From JBBQLG01 sp964251665 (GTDB lineage Bacteria > Bacteroidota > Bacteroidia > Cytophagales > Spirosomataceae): DNA of 64,000 bases. The stretch is taken from the NCBI GenBank assembly GCA_964251665.1, contig CAXUKO010000001.1:62001-126000 (forward strand). The letters run 5' to 3'. The translations under genes and the position numbers were made by a program. Positions 1 through 7,908 of this stretch are shown one piece after another (within the stretch, counting starts at the first letter, position 1; every line of letters begins with the position of its first letter). The notes under the pieces are model-generated. The model worked only from the letters and a program-made list of their open reading frames with translations. It had not been told where the DNA came from and did not search any database.

Positions 1-1
1 C

Positions 2-595
2 AATGCCACCGCCATTGGGGCTGGCGCGCAAGTCGCCGTCAGCAATGCTGTTGTGCTGGGTAACCAGGCCAACGTAGGTATTGGTACGTCGGCCCCGGCT
101 ACCCGGCTGGAGGTCGTCAGCCAAACAGCCGATGCCAGCGGATTGCGGTTAAGTAAATTGACTGCTGCCAGTCCCGCTACACAGGCTACCGACCAGTTCC
201 TGACCGTTAACGAGCAGGGCGATGTGGTGAAGGCCCGGTATCGCCTACGCATCAATAACACAAACGAATGGAGTGATAACGTCTTCGCCAGCACCTATGC
301 CCTTCGGCCGTTAGGGACAGTTGAAACCTACATTCAGCGGCATGGTCACCTGCCCGGCGTTCCGTCGGCGGCAGAAGTGGTGCGGGAGGGGGTTGATGTA
401 GCGAAGCTAAACGCTACCTTGCTGGGGAAAATAGAAGAACTGACGCTTTACCTGATCGAGTCGAAAAAGGAAATGGCGGAACTGCGAAAGGCGGATTCGC
501 AAAAAAGCGAGCAGTTACGTCAGCAACAGCAACGAATTAAGCAATTGGAGGCCCGGTTCAACGGGTCAAAAACACACAGTAAGCATGACTATTAA
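2..595 (+). CDS. 3' part of a surface fibre-like protein (YadA-head-like repeats, coiled-coil end)
   Basis: The frame is open from the window edge, so the 5' end is missing. The first translated residues read as a YadA/Hep-Hag-like head repeat (TAIGAGAQV, NAVVLGN), followed by the VGIGTSAPATRLEV phrase common in Bacteroidota tail-fibre-like secreted proteins. A later segment (HLPGVPSAAEV, then KIEELTLYLIE) matches the C-terminal anchor region of those proteins. The last 50 residues are charged and Gln-rich, consistent with a trimeric coiled coil. A role as a secreted or cell-surface trimeric fibre is inferred from these motifs. The stop overlaps hisIE by 11 bp, so the two may be co-transcribed although no functional link is evident. 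Confidence 0.7.
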   Translation, partial: NATAIGAGAQVAVSNAVVLGNQANVGIGTSAPATRLEVVSQTADASGLRLSKLTAASPATQATDQFLTVNEQGDVVKARYRLRINNTNEWSDNVFASTYALRPLGTVETYIQRHGHLPGVPSAAEVVREGVDVAKLNATLLGKIEELTLYLIESKKEMAELRKADSQKSEQLRQQQQRIKQLEARFNGSKTHSKHDY

Positions 596-1184
596 CTTCG
601 ATAAATCGCCCGATGGGCTTGTACCCGCCGTGATTCAGGATGCCGAAACCGGTAAAGTGCTGATGCTGGGCTACATGAATCAGGAGGCTCTGACAAAGAC
701 ACGGTCCGAGAACATCGTTACGTTTTTCAGCCGGAGTAAGCAACGGCTCTGGACCAAGGGCGAAACATCCAATAATTTCCTGCACGTGGTTGAGATCCTG
801 GACGATTGCGACGGTGATACCCTCCTTATCAAAGTCCTGCCCGCTGGCCCAACCTGCCATACCGGAGCTGATACCTGTTTTGACGAAGTAAATCAGGGTA
901 GAGGCCAGTTCCTGAATTATTTACAGGCCATTATTCACGACCGGAAGGTAAACCCCTCCGATGCGTCCTACACAGCATCGCTGTTTAAAAAAGGTGTCAA
1001 TAAAATTGCCCAGAAAGTAGGAGAAGAGGCTGTTGAACTGGTGATTGAAGCCAAAGACGATAACGACGACCTGTTTAAAGGCGAGGCCGCCGATCTGCTG
1101 TTTCACTTTCTGGTCTTGCTGGAACAGAAAAACATGAACCTGGACGACATCATTGGGGTGTTGCAGCAACGTCACGCGAAGTAG
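585..1184 (+). CDS. hisIE: Bifunctional phosphoribosyl-AMP cyclohydrolase / phosphoribosyl-ATP pyrophosphatase
   Basis: HisIE carries out two early steps of histidine synthesis: hydrolysis of phosphoribosyl-ATP to phosphoribosyl-AMP (HisE, C-terminal) and opening of its purine ring (HisI, N-terminal). The HisI domain covers residues 1 to about 105, with DCDGD at 74-78 (metal ligands) and GPTCHTG at 88-94; Cys91 and Cys98 are the expected zinc ligands. The HisE domain covers about 110-199 and has the helical KVGEEAVE motif near 144-151. The length of 199 residues is typical of the fused protein. The ATG lies inside the end of the preceding fibre gene. No other his genes are in the window, so this gene is separated from the rest of the pathway. 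Confidence 0.96.
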   Translation: MTINFDKSPDGLVPAVIQDAETGKVLMLGYMNQEALTKTRSENIVTFFSRSKQRLWTKGETSNNFLHVVEILDDCDGDTLLIKVLPAGPTCHTGADTCFDEVNQGRGQFLNYLQAIIHDRKVNPSDASYTASLFKKGVNKIAQKVGEEAVELVIEAKDDNDDLFKGEAADLLFHFLVLLEQKNMNLDDIIGVLQQRHAK

Positions 1185-1276
1185 CTGATAAACATTGGTC
1201 TGCCGTTCGCCGTTTGAGAAGTGATACAGCTCAATAATGAGCGTCGCTTATACACCTCAAACCTCATTTTGTCTTT

Positions 1277-1615
1277 ATGGGATTTCTTATCCGCATCCTG
1301 ATTAGTGCTGTCGCCGTTTATTTAGCCGCCCGCTTTGTACCGGGTATCCATATTTCGGGTGGCATCGGCACGGCCCTGGTCGTCGCCATTGTTTTGGGAC
1401 TGCTCAATGCGTTTCTCAAACCCATTTTGGTCCTGCTAACCATTCCGATCACTATCCTGACACTGGGTCTTTTTTATCTCGTAATCAACGTGTTGATGGT
1501 TTATCTCACGGCTAATCTGGTAAGCGGCTTCGCGGTGAGTGGTTTTATCTCCGCGTTACTCTTCAGTTTAGTCGTATCGGTGGTCACGTGGCTGATCGAT
1601 ACTGTTGTGAATTAG
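1277..1615 (+). CDS. Phage holin family 4-like small membrane protein
   Basis: This 112-residue protein is almost entirely hydrophobic, with four probable membrane helices and the conserved start GFLIRILISAVAVYLAA. It matches the widespread family named after phage holin superfamily IV (YvlD-like). These chromosomal members are integral inner-membrane proteins of unclear function, and there is no phage context here. A strong terminator follows 20 bp after the stop. Confidence 0.85.
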   Translation: MGFLIRILISAVAVYLAARFVPGIHISGGIGTALVVAIVLGLLNAFLKPILVLLTIPITILTLGLFYLVINVLMVYLTANLVSGFAVSGFISALLFSLVVSVVTWLIDTVVN

Positions 1616-1633
1616 TCCTTCGTTTACAGACCT

Positions 1634-1675
1634 AAAAAGGCTCCTGCTCGCTGAGTAGGGGCCTTTTCTGTTTTT
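1634..1675 (+). terminator. Rho-independent terminator
   Basis: The arms at 1635-1649 and 1653-1667 pair over 15 bp with two wobbles around a 3-nt loop. A short T-rich tract follows. The hairpin closes the small membrane protein gene and isolates it from the sigma factor gene. Confidence 0.85.
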
Positions 1676-1761
1676 CAGGACACGCAACAGAACAGCCGTA
1701 TACTAATACGGCACGGTTTACTGAAATTTTTTTTTGCACGTTCCAACCGTTCTGTCGTTAC

Positions 1762-2337
1762 TTGACTCTTAGTAGTATCAACGTTGACCGAGTGGATGAA
1801 CGTACTTTAGTTGAAGGCTGCCGGGAGCAGAGCCGTGTGGTTCAGCGACTGCTCTATGAGCGGTATGCCGGTAAGCTCTTTGTCGTTTGTAAACGGTATG
1901 TGAAAGACGCCGATGAAGCCGAAGATGTACTACAGGATGCGTTTGTGAAGATCTACCAGCACATCGGAACCTTCCGGTTTGAATGTCCCTTGGAGGCCTG
2001 GCTGAAACGGATTGTGATCAATACGGCACTAAAGCATCTGCGGAAACAGAAGCCGTGGGAAAATAGCACCGACATAGACGAGTTGGCACCCATGCTTCCG
2101 CAGGCCGACGAAAGTCTCCCAACGCTGAATTATAAATACCTGCTGCAACTGATTCAGGAACTGCCACCGGGCTGCCGAACTGTTTTTAACCTGTACGCCA
2201 TCGAGGGCTACAACCATCCCGAAATTGCCGATTTACTCGCTATTTCGGAGGGTACCTCGAAATCTCAACTGTTCCGGGCCAGAACGTTGTTGCAGCAGAA
2301 GTTATACAACGAAGAACGAATACAAGATGAACACTGA
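1762..2337 (+). CDS. ECF-type RNA polymerase sigma factor
   Basis: This 191-residue sigma-70 family protein has region 2 at about 28-95 (YVKDADEAEDVLQDAF is the core-binding and -10 recognition helix area) and region 4 at about 130-185 (LPPGCRTVFNLYAIEG followed by a helix-turn-helix). It lacks regions 1 and 3, as in ECF sigma factors. The best start is a TTG, because no ATG occurs before region 2 in this frame. The gene overlaps the following anti-sigma-like gene by 11 bp, the usual sigma/anti-sigma arrangement, so it probably drives a cell-envelope regulon that may include its own operon. Confidence 0.9.
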   Translation: MTLSSINVDRVDERTLVEGCREQSRVVQRLLYERYAGKLFVVCKRYVKDADEAEDVLQDAFVKIYQHIGTFRFECPLEAWLKRIVINTALKHLRKQKPWENSTDIDELAPMLPQADESLPTLNYKYLLQLIQELPPGCRTVFNLYAIEGYNHPEIADLLAISEGTSKSQLFRARTLLQQKLYNEERIQDEH

Positions 2338-3880
2338 TAACCAACCCACTCCCGACGATGCATTCCGCAAGGCGTGGCAACAGGCATTTGATGACGCTGC
2401 CGACGCCCCGCCACCCCGCGTCTGGAATGCCATTGAGCGTCAGTTAGACACCGACGACCGGGCCAAAGTGATACCACTATGGGGCGCGGCCCGGCCCTGG
2501 TTAACCGGGGTAGCAGCTGCTGTGGCCTTGCTATTGACAGGCTGGTGGACCTGGCAGTATGTTGTGCCCACCAGCCCGCAAGCACGGCAGGGTACGGCTC
2601 AAACAACGGCGACCATAGTGGCAGCCAATCGAAACGAAGCGCGAAATATACCTGTAACGTCTGCCACGAAGTCTGTTTCGTCTCCGGTCATTGTAGCGGC
2701 TGGGCGTCAGGAAAAGGCCGATTTAAAACAAGCTACCCGCTTTGCTGAAGCGATGCCTTCATTGGCCGCCACCGGCATACCGGGAACAACAGCATTTCAG
2801 GGTACATCAAAGGCTGAACAGCAGGCTGTGGCAATGCTTTCGGCGCAAACGTTTTCCCGACCTTCACTTGCTTCAACGGTGAATCGAACGGACAGCCGCG
2901 TAACGGCAGTATCAACGTTTGCAGAAGAAGCCAACCCATTTGGTCGGTTCGATCTGTCGATTAATAAACTGTCCGGTAAATGGCTGAAAAGTCATCCAAT
3001 CGAGATTCAGCGGATGGTCTGGTACCGTACTGAAGAAACGACAACCGCAGCACCGGAACGGTCTGAACCTGTAGGCCGCGAAACCTGGGCTTCGCTGAGT
3101 GTCATGCCATCTTCGTTTAACCCCGAGGTTGGTATTCGCAGTATTCCAACTGCGGCTATCGTGGCCAACGCGTATAATCTGGCTGCATCGGCAGTTCGCG
3201 CCAGCTCACCCGCGTTCAGCAGTCAGTCGGGTGGCGCAGTAACGGTTCAGGCCGGGGTGGGTAAGCAGCTTACCGACCGGTGGTCAGTCGAGACGGGTGT
3301 TGGCATTTTACAGGCACGGTCAACGGTGGTCAGTCCCGCGCAGACACAGGTGTATGCGGTTCAGACTGGTGCTACACAGACGCTGTACGCAGGTTCTACG
3401 CAAACACTATATGCGGCCGTAGTTGAGAACAGTATCAGCAAAAGTTTGCCGACCGCCCTGTATAGCCCCAGTGGAAATCAGGATACCAAATACACCCTGG
3501 CACCGACTTACGGACCGGCCAAACAGGAGAACGTCCGAAACGATTATCGTTATGTACAAGTGCCGGTACAGGTTGGGTATCAACTGCGTCCGCGTCGGCG
3601 GTTAGGGTTGTCGCTACTGGGCGGTTTACTGACCAGCTGGTTTGTGCGCAATACCGTTGGTGAAACACTCGTGGTTAAACCCAGCGACAGTGTTTTTCGG
3701 CCGATGACCTTGTCGGGAACGGCTGGGGCGCGGTTCCGGTACCGGTCGTCACGGCGGTGGTCGGCTTCGCTGGCGGGTGTCTACCAGCAATCACTCCAGT
3801 CGGGTACGCAGTCGGATGTAAACCTGGAAACCCGGCCACACACGGTAGGCATGAGTTTTAGTATGGACTATCACTTTTAA
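2327..3880 (+). CDS. Anti-sigma-like membrane protein with C-terminal outer-membrane-barrel-like domain
   Basis: The ATG at 2327 overlaps the sigma factor gene; an upstream in-frame ATG is ignored because it lies deep inside that gene. The N-terminal 45 residues (DDAFRKAWQQAFDDA, then PPPRVWNAIERQLD) resemble the cytoplasmic segment of Bacteroidota anti-sigma-like proteins. One membrane helix follows at about 58-79. After a long Ser/Thr/Ala-rich stretch, residues from about 330 to 517 alternate like a beta-barrel, and the protein ends in Phe, as outer-membrane barrels do. Binding and inhibition of the upstream sigma factor is inferred from position and the N-terminus. How a single protein could use both ends is unclear. 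Total length is 517 residues. Confidence 0.8.
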   Translation: MNTDNQPTPDDAFRKAWQQAFDDAADAPPPRVWNAIERQLDTDDRAKVIPLWGAARPWLTGVAAAVALLLTGWWTWQYVVPTSPQARQGTAQTTATIVAANRNEARNIPVTSATKSVSSPVIVAAGRQEKADLKQATRFAEAMPSLAATGIPGTTAFQGTSKAEQQAVAMLSAQTFSRPSLASTVNRTDSRVTAVSTFAEEANPFGRFDLSINKLSGKWLKSHPIEIQRMVWYRTEETTTAAPERSEPVGRETWASLSVMPSSFNPEVGIRSIPTAAIVANAYNLAASAVRASSPAFSSQSGGAVTVQAGVGKQLTDRWSVETGVGILQARSTVVSPAQTQVYAVQTGATQTLYAGSTQTLYAAVVENSISKSLPTALYSPSGNQDTKYTLAPTYGPAKQENVRNDYRYVQVPVQVGYQLRPRRRLGLSLLGGLLTSWFVRNTVGETLVVKPSDSVFRPMTLSGTAGARFRYRSSRRWSASLAGVYQQSLQSGTQSDVNLETRPHTVGMSFSMDYHF

Positions 3881-3886
3881 GCACCC

Positions 3887-4369
3887 ATGAAACTGTATAT
3901 GATTGGCCTGATTATAAGTGTTACCCTCGGGCGTTGTGCCAGTTCAACAGCCGTTGCGCCTACCGCAGATGCAACCGCTGCGGACGGGCTTATCATCCGG
4001 GGCGGCACGTCGTATGGGTATTGCATTGGGTACTGCGATCAGCAGGTAGAATTGAGTGCAACAAAAGCTATATTTACCAAGAAAGGTACCCGTGCTCCGG
4101 CGCAGTATCCAACCAAAACCTGCACGACTCCATTAACCGAAACCGAGTGGACCGCCCTGAAAGCACAGGCGAATCTGGCTCTGCTGCAAAAGCAGCCGGT
4201 TACCTTAGGTTGTCCTGACTGCGCTGATGGTGGGGCTGAGTTTCTGGAAATCGAGCAGGGAGCCGAGCGGTATCGGGTGACGTTTGAAGCGGGGAAATCC
4301 ATTCCGGGCTTCGATGGTTTAATTACTGCCCTGCGCGACAAGCGCAAATCATTTAGTGCCTGTCAGTAA
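3887..4369 (+). CDS. Secreted or lipoprotein of unknown function (DUF6438-like)
   Basis: This 160-residue protein starts with a hydrophobic signal segment and a possible lipoprotein cysteine at residue 17. The lipobox LGRC is imperfect because Arg sits just before Cys. The mature part includes a GYCIGYCDQ segment and a CPDC pair, resembling the small Bacteroidota family DUF6438. It starts 6 bp after the anti-sigma-like gene and probably belongs to the same operon. Function is unknown. Confidence 0.72.
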   Translation: MKLYMIGLIISVTLGRCASSTAVAPTADATAADGLIIRGGTSYGYCIGYCDQQVELSATKAIFTKKGTRAPAQYPTKTCTTPLTETEWTALKAQANLALLQKQPVTLGCPDCADGGAEFLEIEQGAERYRVTFEAGKSIPGFDGLITALRDKRKSFSACQ

Positions 4370-4436
4370 GTACGGCGTCCTAAACCGACTTACCAACAGC
4401 AGTGCATGGATACCTCTTTTTAAACACACAGCCGGT

Positions 4437-5675
4437 ATGAATAAGCTAACTTCCTTCGTAACCGTTTTAACCGCTACGCTGATTGCTCTGACTGCGGCTT
4501 TGAGCTGCCGGAAAAGTTCAGCCACTGTGACGCCCCAGCCGGGCGGTACTTTACGGGTGTCGGCCCCGTTTGCGGGTCAGACCACCAGCTTTGCTTTCGA
4601 TATGTTCAAGCGGGTAAATGCCGCTGAGTCATCGGCTAAAAATGTGTTTGTATCGCCCCTGAGTCTGCATGTTGCGCTGGGTATGATCCTGAACGGTGCC
4701 AATGGACAAACGCAGCAGGAGATTCAGAAAGCCCTGAAACTCGACGCCCAGACCCTTAGTGAAGCTAACCAGACGTACCAGAACCTGATGGATAACCTGC
4801 CCGGTCTGGACCCGCAGGTTACGCTCGGGCTGGCCAATTCAGTCTGGTATCGGAATACGTTTCAGGTGGCAACGTCATTTCAGGATGTACTGAAATCGAC
4901 GTTTAAGGCTACCGTTTCGCCCCTCGATTTCAATAATCCGTCGTCCGTCAATACAATTAATGCTTGGGCGAACGAGCAAACCAAAGGCCGTATTCCTAAA
5001 GTGCTGGACCAGATTCAGCCCGATAACGTGCTGTTTCTATTGAACGCGCTTTACTTTAAAGGTAACTGGGCATCGAAATTTGACCCGCAGGCCACGCAGG
5101 ATACGCCGTTCACCCTGGCGAACGGACAGCAGGTAACCGTAAGGATGATGCGTGCCAACCGGACTATTCGCCGGTCATTCCGGCCCGGCTACACAGCCTA
5201 CGAGTTGCCTTATGGCAGTGGCAACTACGCGATGACTATTCTGCTGCCAGCACCCACAAGTTCAGCCGATGCCCTGATTCAGTCGTTAACGACCGACGAC
5301 TGGAATCAGGTACAGAAAACGATGGTTGATGGTAAGGTGGATTTCGGTCTGCCCAAGTTTACGTTCAGCTATGAGACTACGCTTAACAGTGTACTGGCTG
5401 GTATGGGTATGCCTACTGCTTTCACCGACCGGGCTGATTTCACCCGTATAAACGCCGGTGGCGGGGTGTTGCTCAGTTTTGTGAAGCAGAATGCGTTTGT
5501 GGCCGTGGATGAATCCGGTACCGAAGCGGCTGCCGTAACAACGGGCGGTTTTTCAACGACATCAATTCAGTTTCCTGACCTCTGCGACCGGCCGTTCGTG
5601 GTTGTGATTCACGAGAAAACATCGGGGGTTGTGTTGTTCATGGGCAAAATTGCCAACCCACAGCCCGGTGTCTAA
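4437..5675 (+). CDS. Serpin family serine protease inhibitor (lipoprotein)
   Basis: The 412-residue protein has a signal peptide ending in the lipobox ALSC (Cys24), so it is probably anchored to a membrane lipid. The rest is a complete serpin fold, with the family signature CDRPFVVVIHEKTSG near the C-terminus. The reactive-centre hinge GTEAAAVT at 361-368 has the small residues typical of inhibitory serpins, followed by a loop containing GGFSTTS. Inhibition of a secreted or host/prey protease by loop insertion is the family mechanism; the target is unknown. The ATG at 4437 is chosen because it begins the signal peptide; an earlier in-frame ATG overlaps the previous gene. A terminator follows at 5760. 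Confidence 0.93.
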   Translation: MNKLTSFVTVLTATLIALTAALSCRKSSATVTPQPGGTLRVSAPFAGQTTSFAFDMFKRVNAAESSAKNVFVSPLSLHVALGMILNGANGQTQQEIQKALKLDAQTLSEANQTYQNLMDNLPGLDPQVTLGLANSVWYRNTFQVATSFQDVLKSTFKATVSPLDFNNPSSVNTINAWANEQTKGRIPKVLDQIQPDNVLFLLNALYFKGNWASKFDPQATQDTPFTLANGQQVTVRMMRANRTIRRSFRPGYTAYELPYGSGNYAMTILLPAPTSSADALIQSLTTDDWNQVQKTMVDGKVDFGLPKFTFSYETTLNSVLAGMGMPTAFTDRADFTRINAGGGVLLSFVKQNAFVAVDESGTEAAAVTTGGFSTTSIQFPDLCDRPFVVVIHEKTSGVVLFMGKIANPQPGV

Positions 5676-5759
5676 GCAGGGTACGGGATGGGCTGGTGAA
5701 TATCCCAGCCTGTAAAAGCTAATAAAGAGTGACATTGCTGACTTTTGTGTAAGACCAAC

Positions 5760-5797
5760 ATCGCCCGGTGGTATAAAGACCGCCGGGCGATTTTTTG
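5760..5797 (+). terminator. Rho-independent terminator
   Basis: Arms at 5760-5772 and 5779-5791 pair over 13 bp with one wobble around a 6-nt loop. A run of six T follows. It ends the operon that starts with the sigma factor. Confidence 0.92.
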
Positions 5798-5869
5798 CTT
5801 TTAACTGGCTCTATTCCAACGGTTGACAGACAACGCGGGTCATGTCTGAAACTAAACCAGCCAGACGAC

Positions 5870-7180
5870 ATGAAGCTACTGATCTACCCCTTGTTTGTCT
5901 TTGCGCTACTGCATCTGTCGGGTTGCACCGACAAATGCAAAGAAACCCGCACCTATCGTCGGTACACCAACGTGTCGCTTACCGGAGCGCAGGTGCGGCA
6001 GGGTGTAAAGCAGGAGAGTGCCCGTGGTCTTGAGAAGCCGGGCAAGATTTACACCAAAGACGGCTACCTGTTTATCAACGAGTTGAAAGAAGGGATTCAC
6101 GTTATTGACAACCGTGACCCCGCTAACCCCAGGATGGTGGAGTTTCTGCGCGTTCCCGGTAACGGCGATATGGCCATCCGTAACAACATTCTTTATGCAG
6201 ACAGCTACATGGACCTTGTAGCGTTTGATCTAAGCGACCTGACGAATATTCGGGAAGTGAACCGGGTGCAGAACGTGTTTACAGGCGGCCAGTTTGAGGG
6301 CGGCTGGTGGTCGTTCAACCAGAACAGTGTAATGCTGAGCGATCAGAAGGTCGACTATGTTACCGAAACCATCGACACGAACTGCGAAGACGGACTCGCC
6401 ACGCAAAATTGGCGAAACTGCCCAAACTGCGTCTTTTTTGACGCCAACTTTGCCAGCTCATCGTCCTCACCAATCCCCACTACCAGTAGTGGCACGGGGG
6501 GCTCAATGGCGCGATTCACCCTGTACAATGATTATCTTTACACTGTCAGCCAGTCGGATATGCAATTATTCAACGTCAGCAGTCCGGCCAGTCCTCGTAT
6601 GGGGGAGAAAATCAATCTGGGCTGGGGTATCGAAACTATCTTCCCCTACAAAGACAAACTCTTTATCGGCTCTAACTCCGGGATGTTCATCTATGACAAT
6701 GCCAATCCGGCCAAACCTGTGCGGCTGTCGGTGTTCAACCACGCCCGCGTTTGCGACCCCGTAGTCGTTGATGGCGATGTTGCCTACGTCACGCTTCGGT
6801 CCGGCACCACCTGTCAGGGGTTCACCAATCAACTGGATGTAGTGGACATTAAAGACCTGCTGAATCCTAAGTTGCTGAAAAGCTACCCCATGCAAAACCC
6901 TCACGGCCTGGGCGTCGATTTTCCAAATCTGTTTATCTGTGAGGGGGCAGGTGGCCTGAAATCCTTCAAGGCGAACGATGCCATGAATATCACCCAACTG
7001 TCACATGTCACTGGGATGGATGCCTATGATGTTATTCCCTTGGGTCAGTCCAGCAACGGGGTTCCGACTGGTGCCAAAACCGTGCTGATGATTGGCAGGG
7101 ACGGCCTGTACCAATTCGACTACAGCAATCCGCAGGCGTTACGCCAACTGAGCAAAATTCCCGTCAATCGTCCCTACTAA
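5870..7180 (+). CDS. LVIVD-repeat lipoprotein
   Basis: The 436-residue protein starts with a signal peptide and a clean lipobox LSGC (Cys19). The mature region is made of repeats of the LVIVD type (for example INELKEGIHVIDNRDPANP and LFIGSNSGMFIYDNANP), which are predicted to form a beta-propeller-like surface. Such lipoproteins are common in Bacteroidota, and no enzyme activity is established for them. The ATG at 5870 is selected because it begins the signal peptide. The next gene starts 14 bp downstream, so the two are probably co-transcribed. Confidence 0.87.
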   Translation: MKLLIYPLFVFALLHLSGCTDKCKETRTYRRYTNVSLTGAQVRQGVKQESARGLEKPGKIYTKDGYLFINELKEGIHVIDNRDPANPRMVEFLRVPGNGDMAIRNNILYADSYMDLVAFDLSDLTNIREVNRVQNVFTGGQFEGGWWSFNQNSVMLSDQKVDYVTETIDTNCEDGLATQNWRNCPNCVFFDANFASSSSSPIPTTSSGTGGSMARFTLYNDYLYTVSQSDMQLFNVSSPASPRMGEKINLGWGIETIFPYKDKLFIGSNSGMFIYDNANPAKPVRLSVFNHARVCDPVVVDGDVAYVTLRSGTTCQGFTNQLDVVDIKDLLNPKLLKSYPMQNPHGLGVDFPNLFICEGAGGLKSFKANDAMNITQLSHVTGMDAYDVIPLGQSSNGVPTGAKTVLMIGRDGLYQFDYSNPQALRQLSKIPVNRPY

Positions 7181-7194
7181 ACCGTCTTTTGCTT

Positions 7195-7782
7195 ATGAAA
7201 ACGCTTATTCTTGCCGGATGGCTGGGGTGGACTACAGCACTGACGGCTCAGGCGCAAACACCAACCTTTAAACCTGCTTTCACTAACATGACCGAAGTTG
7301 GCGGTTTGTTTGGCCGGGTAAACTATAGTACACAATTCTCCGAAACAATAGAAAACCGGTTCAGCTTCACGGCGCAGACATTTAATGGAGTGCAATTACG
7401 GCCCCGGCTGGCTGTGGGTGCTACCGTGGGCGTCGACTGGTACGCAGCCGCGCTCCTGATGCCCTTATGCGCGGGTATTCGGTACGATCTGGCGCGTAAC
7501 AACCAAAAAAATGTGCGGGTATTCACCAGCTTAGACGCCGGTTACGGCGTGGCCTGGCTGCATCAGAGCGTATTGAACTATAAAACTACGGGGGGCTGGG
7601 TGGCATCACCCGGTATTGGCCTGCGCATCGGCCGACCACGTACGGCTAATTTCACGCTGTCGATGAGCTATAAGCGGCAGCAAGCCCATGTCGACAAACC
7701 CGTAGATGGACAGTACACACTGGTCCGGTATGAGGACCGGGTATATAACCGGGTTGCATTTCGGATTGGGGTAGCGTTTTAA
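7195..7782 (+). CDS. Outer-membrane beta-barrel protein
   Basis: This 195-residue protein has a signal peptide (ends ALTAQAQ) and alternating hydrophobic strands rich in Tyr, Arg and Gly. It ends in Phe, the usual outer-membrane insertion signal. It resembles small barrel proteins of unknown function in Cytophagales. It follows the LVIVD lipoprotein by 14 bp. Its last three codons and stop codon lie within the left arm of a long perfect palindrome. Confidence 0.75.
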   Translation: MKTLILAGWLGWTTALTAQAQTPTFKPAFTNMTEVGGLFGRVNYSTQFSETIENRFSFTAQTFNGVQLRPRLAVGATVGVDWYAAALLMPLCAGIRYDLARNNQKNVRVFTSLDAGYGVAWLHQSVLNYKTTGGWVASPGIGLRIGRPRTANFTLSMSYKRQQAHVDKPVDGQYTLVRYEDRVYNRVAFRIGVAF

Positions 7783-7830
7783 CATAAAAGCCCCGACCTG
7801 AGCAGGTCGGGGCTTTTATGTTAAAACGCT
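7773..7830. terminator. Very long perfect hairpin, probable bidirectional terminator
   Basis: Arms at 7773-7800 and 7803-7830 are perfect reverse complements over 28 bp with only 2 nt at the apex. The left arm contains the last codons and stop of the barrel gene. The A-rich left side and T-rich right side suit termination from either direction between two convergent genes. Confidence 0.85.
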
Positions 7831-7832
7831 GT

Positions 7833-7903
7833 TTTGTCATGCTGAAGAATGAAGCATCTTAGTAATCTAATGGCTAAGATGCTTCATTCTTCAGCATGAC
7901 AAA
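7833..7903. repeat. 30-bp-arm inverted repeat, possible dispersed REP-like element
   Basis: Arms at 7833-7862 and 7874-7903 are perfect reverse complements over 30 bp around an 11-nt loop. The arm core GTCATGCTGAAGAATGAAGC resembles dispersed intergenic repeats seen in Bacteroidota genomes. It lies 2 bp from the preceding palindrome and 5 bp from the typA stop, so it may also terminate typA. Confidence 0.8.
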
Positions 7904-7908
7904 TACTA

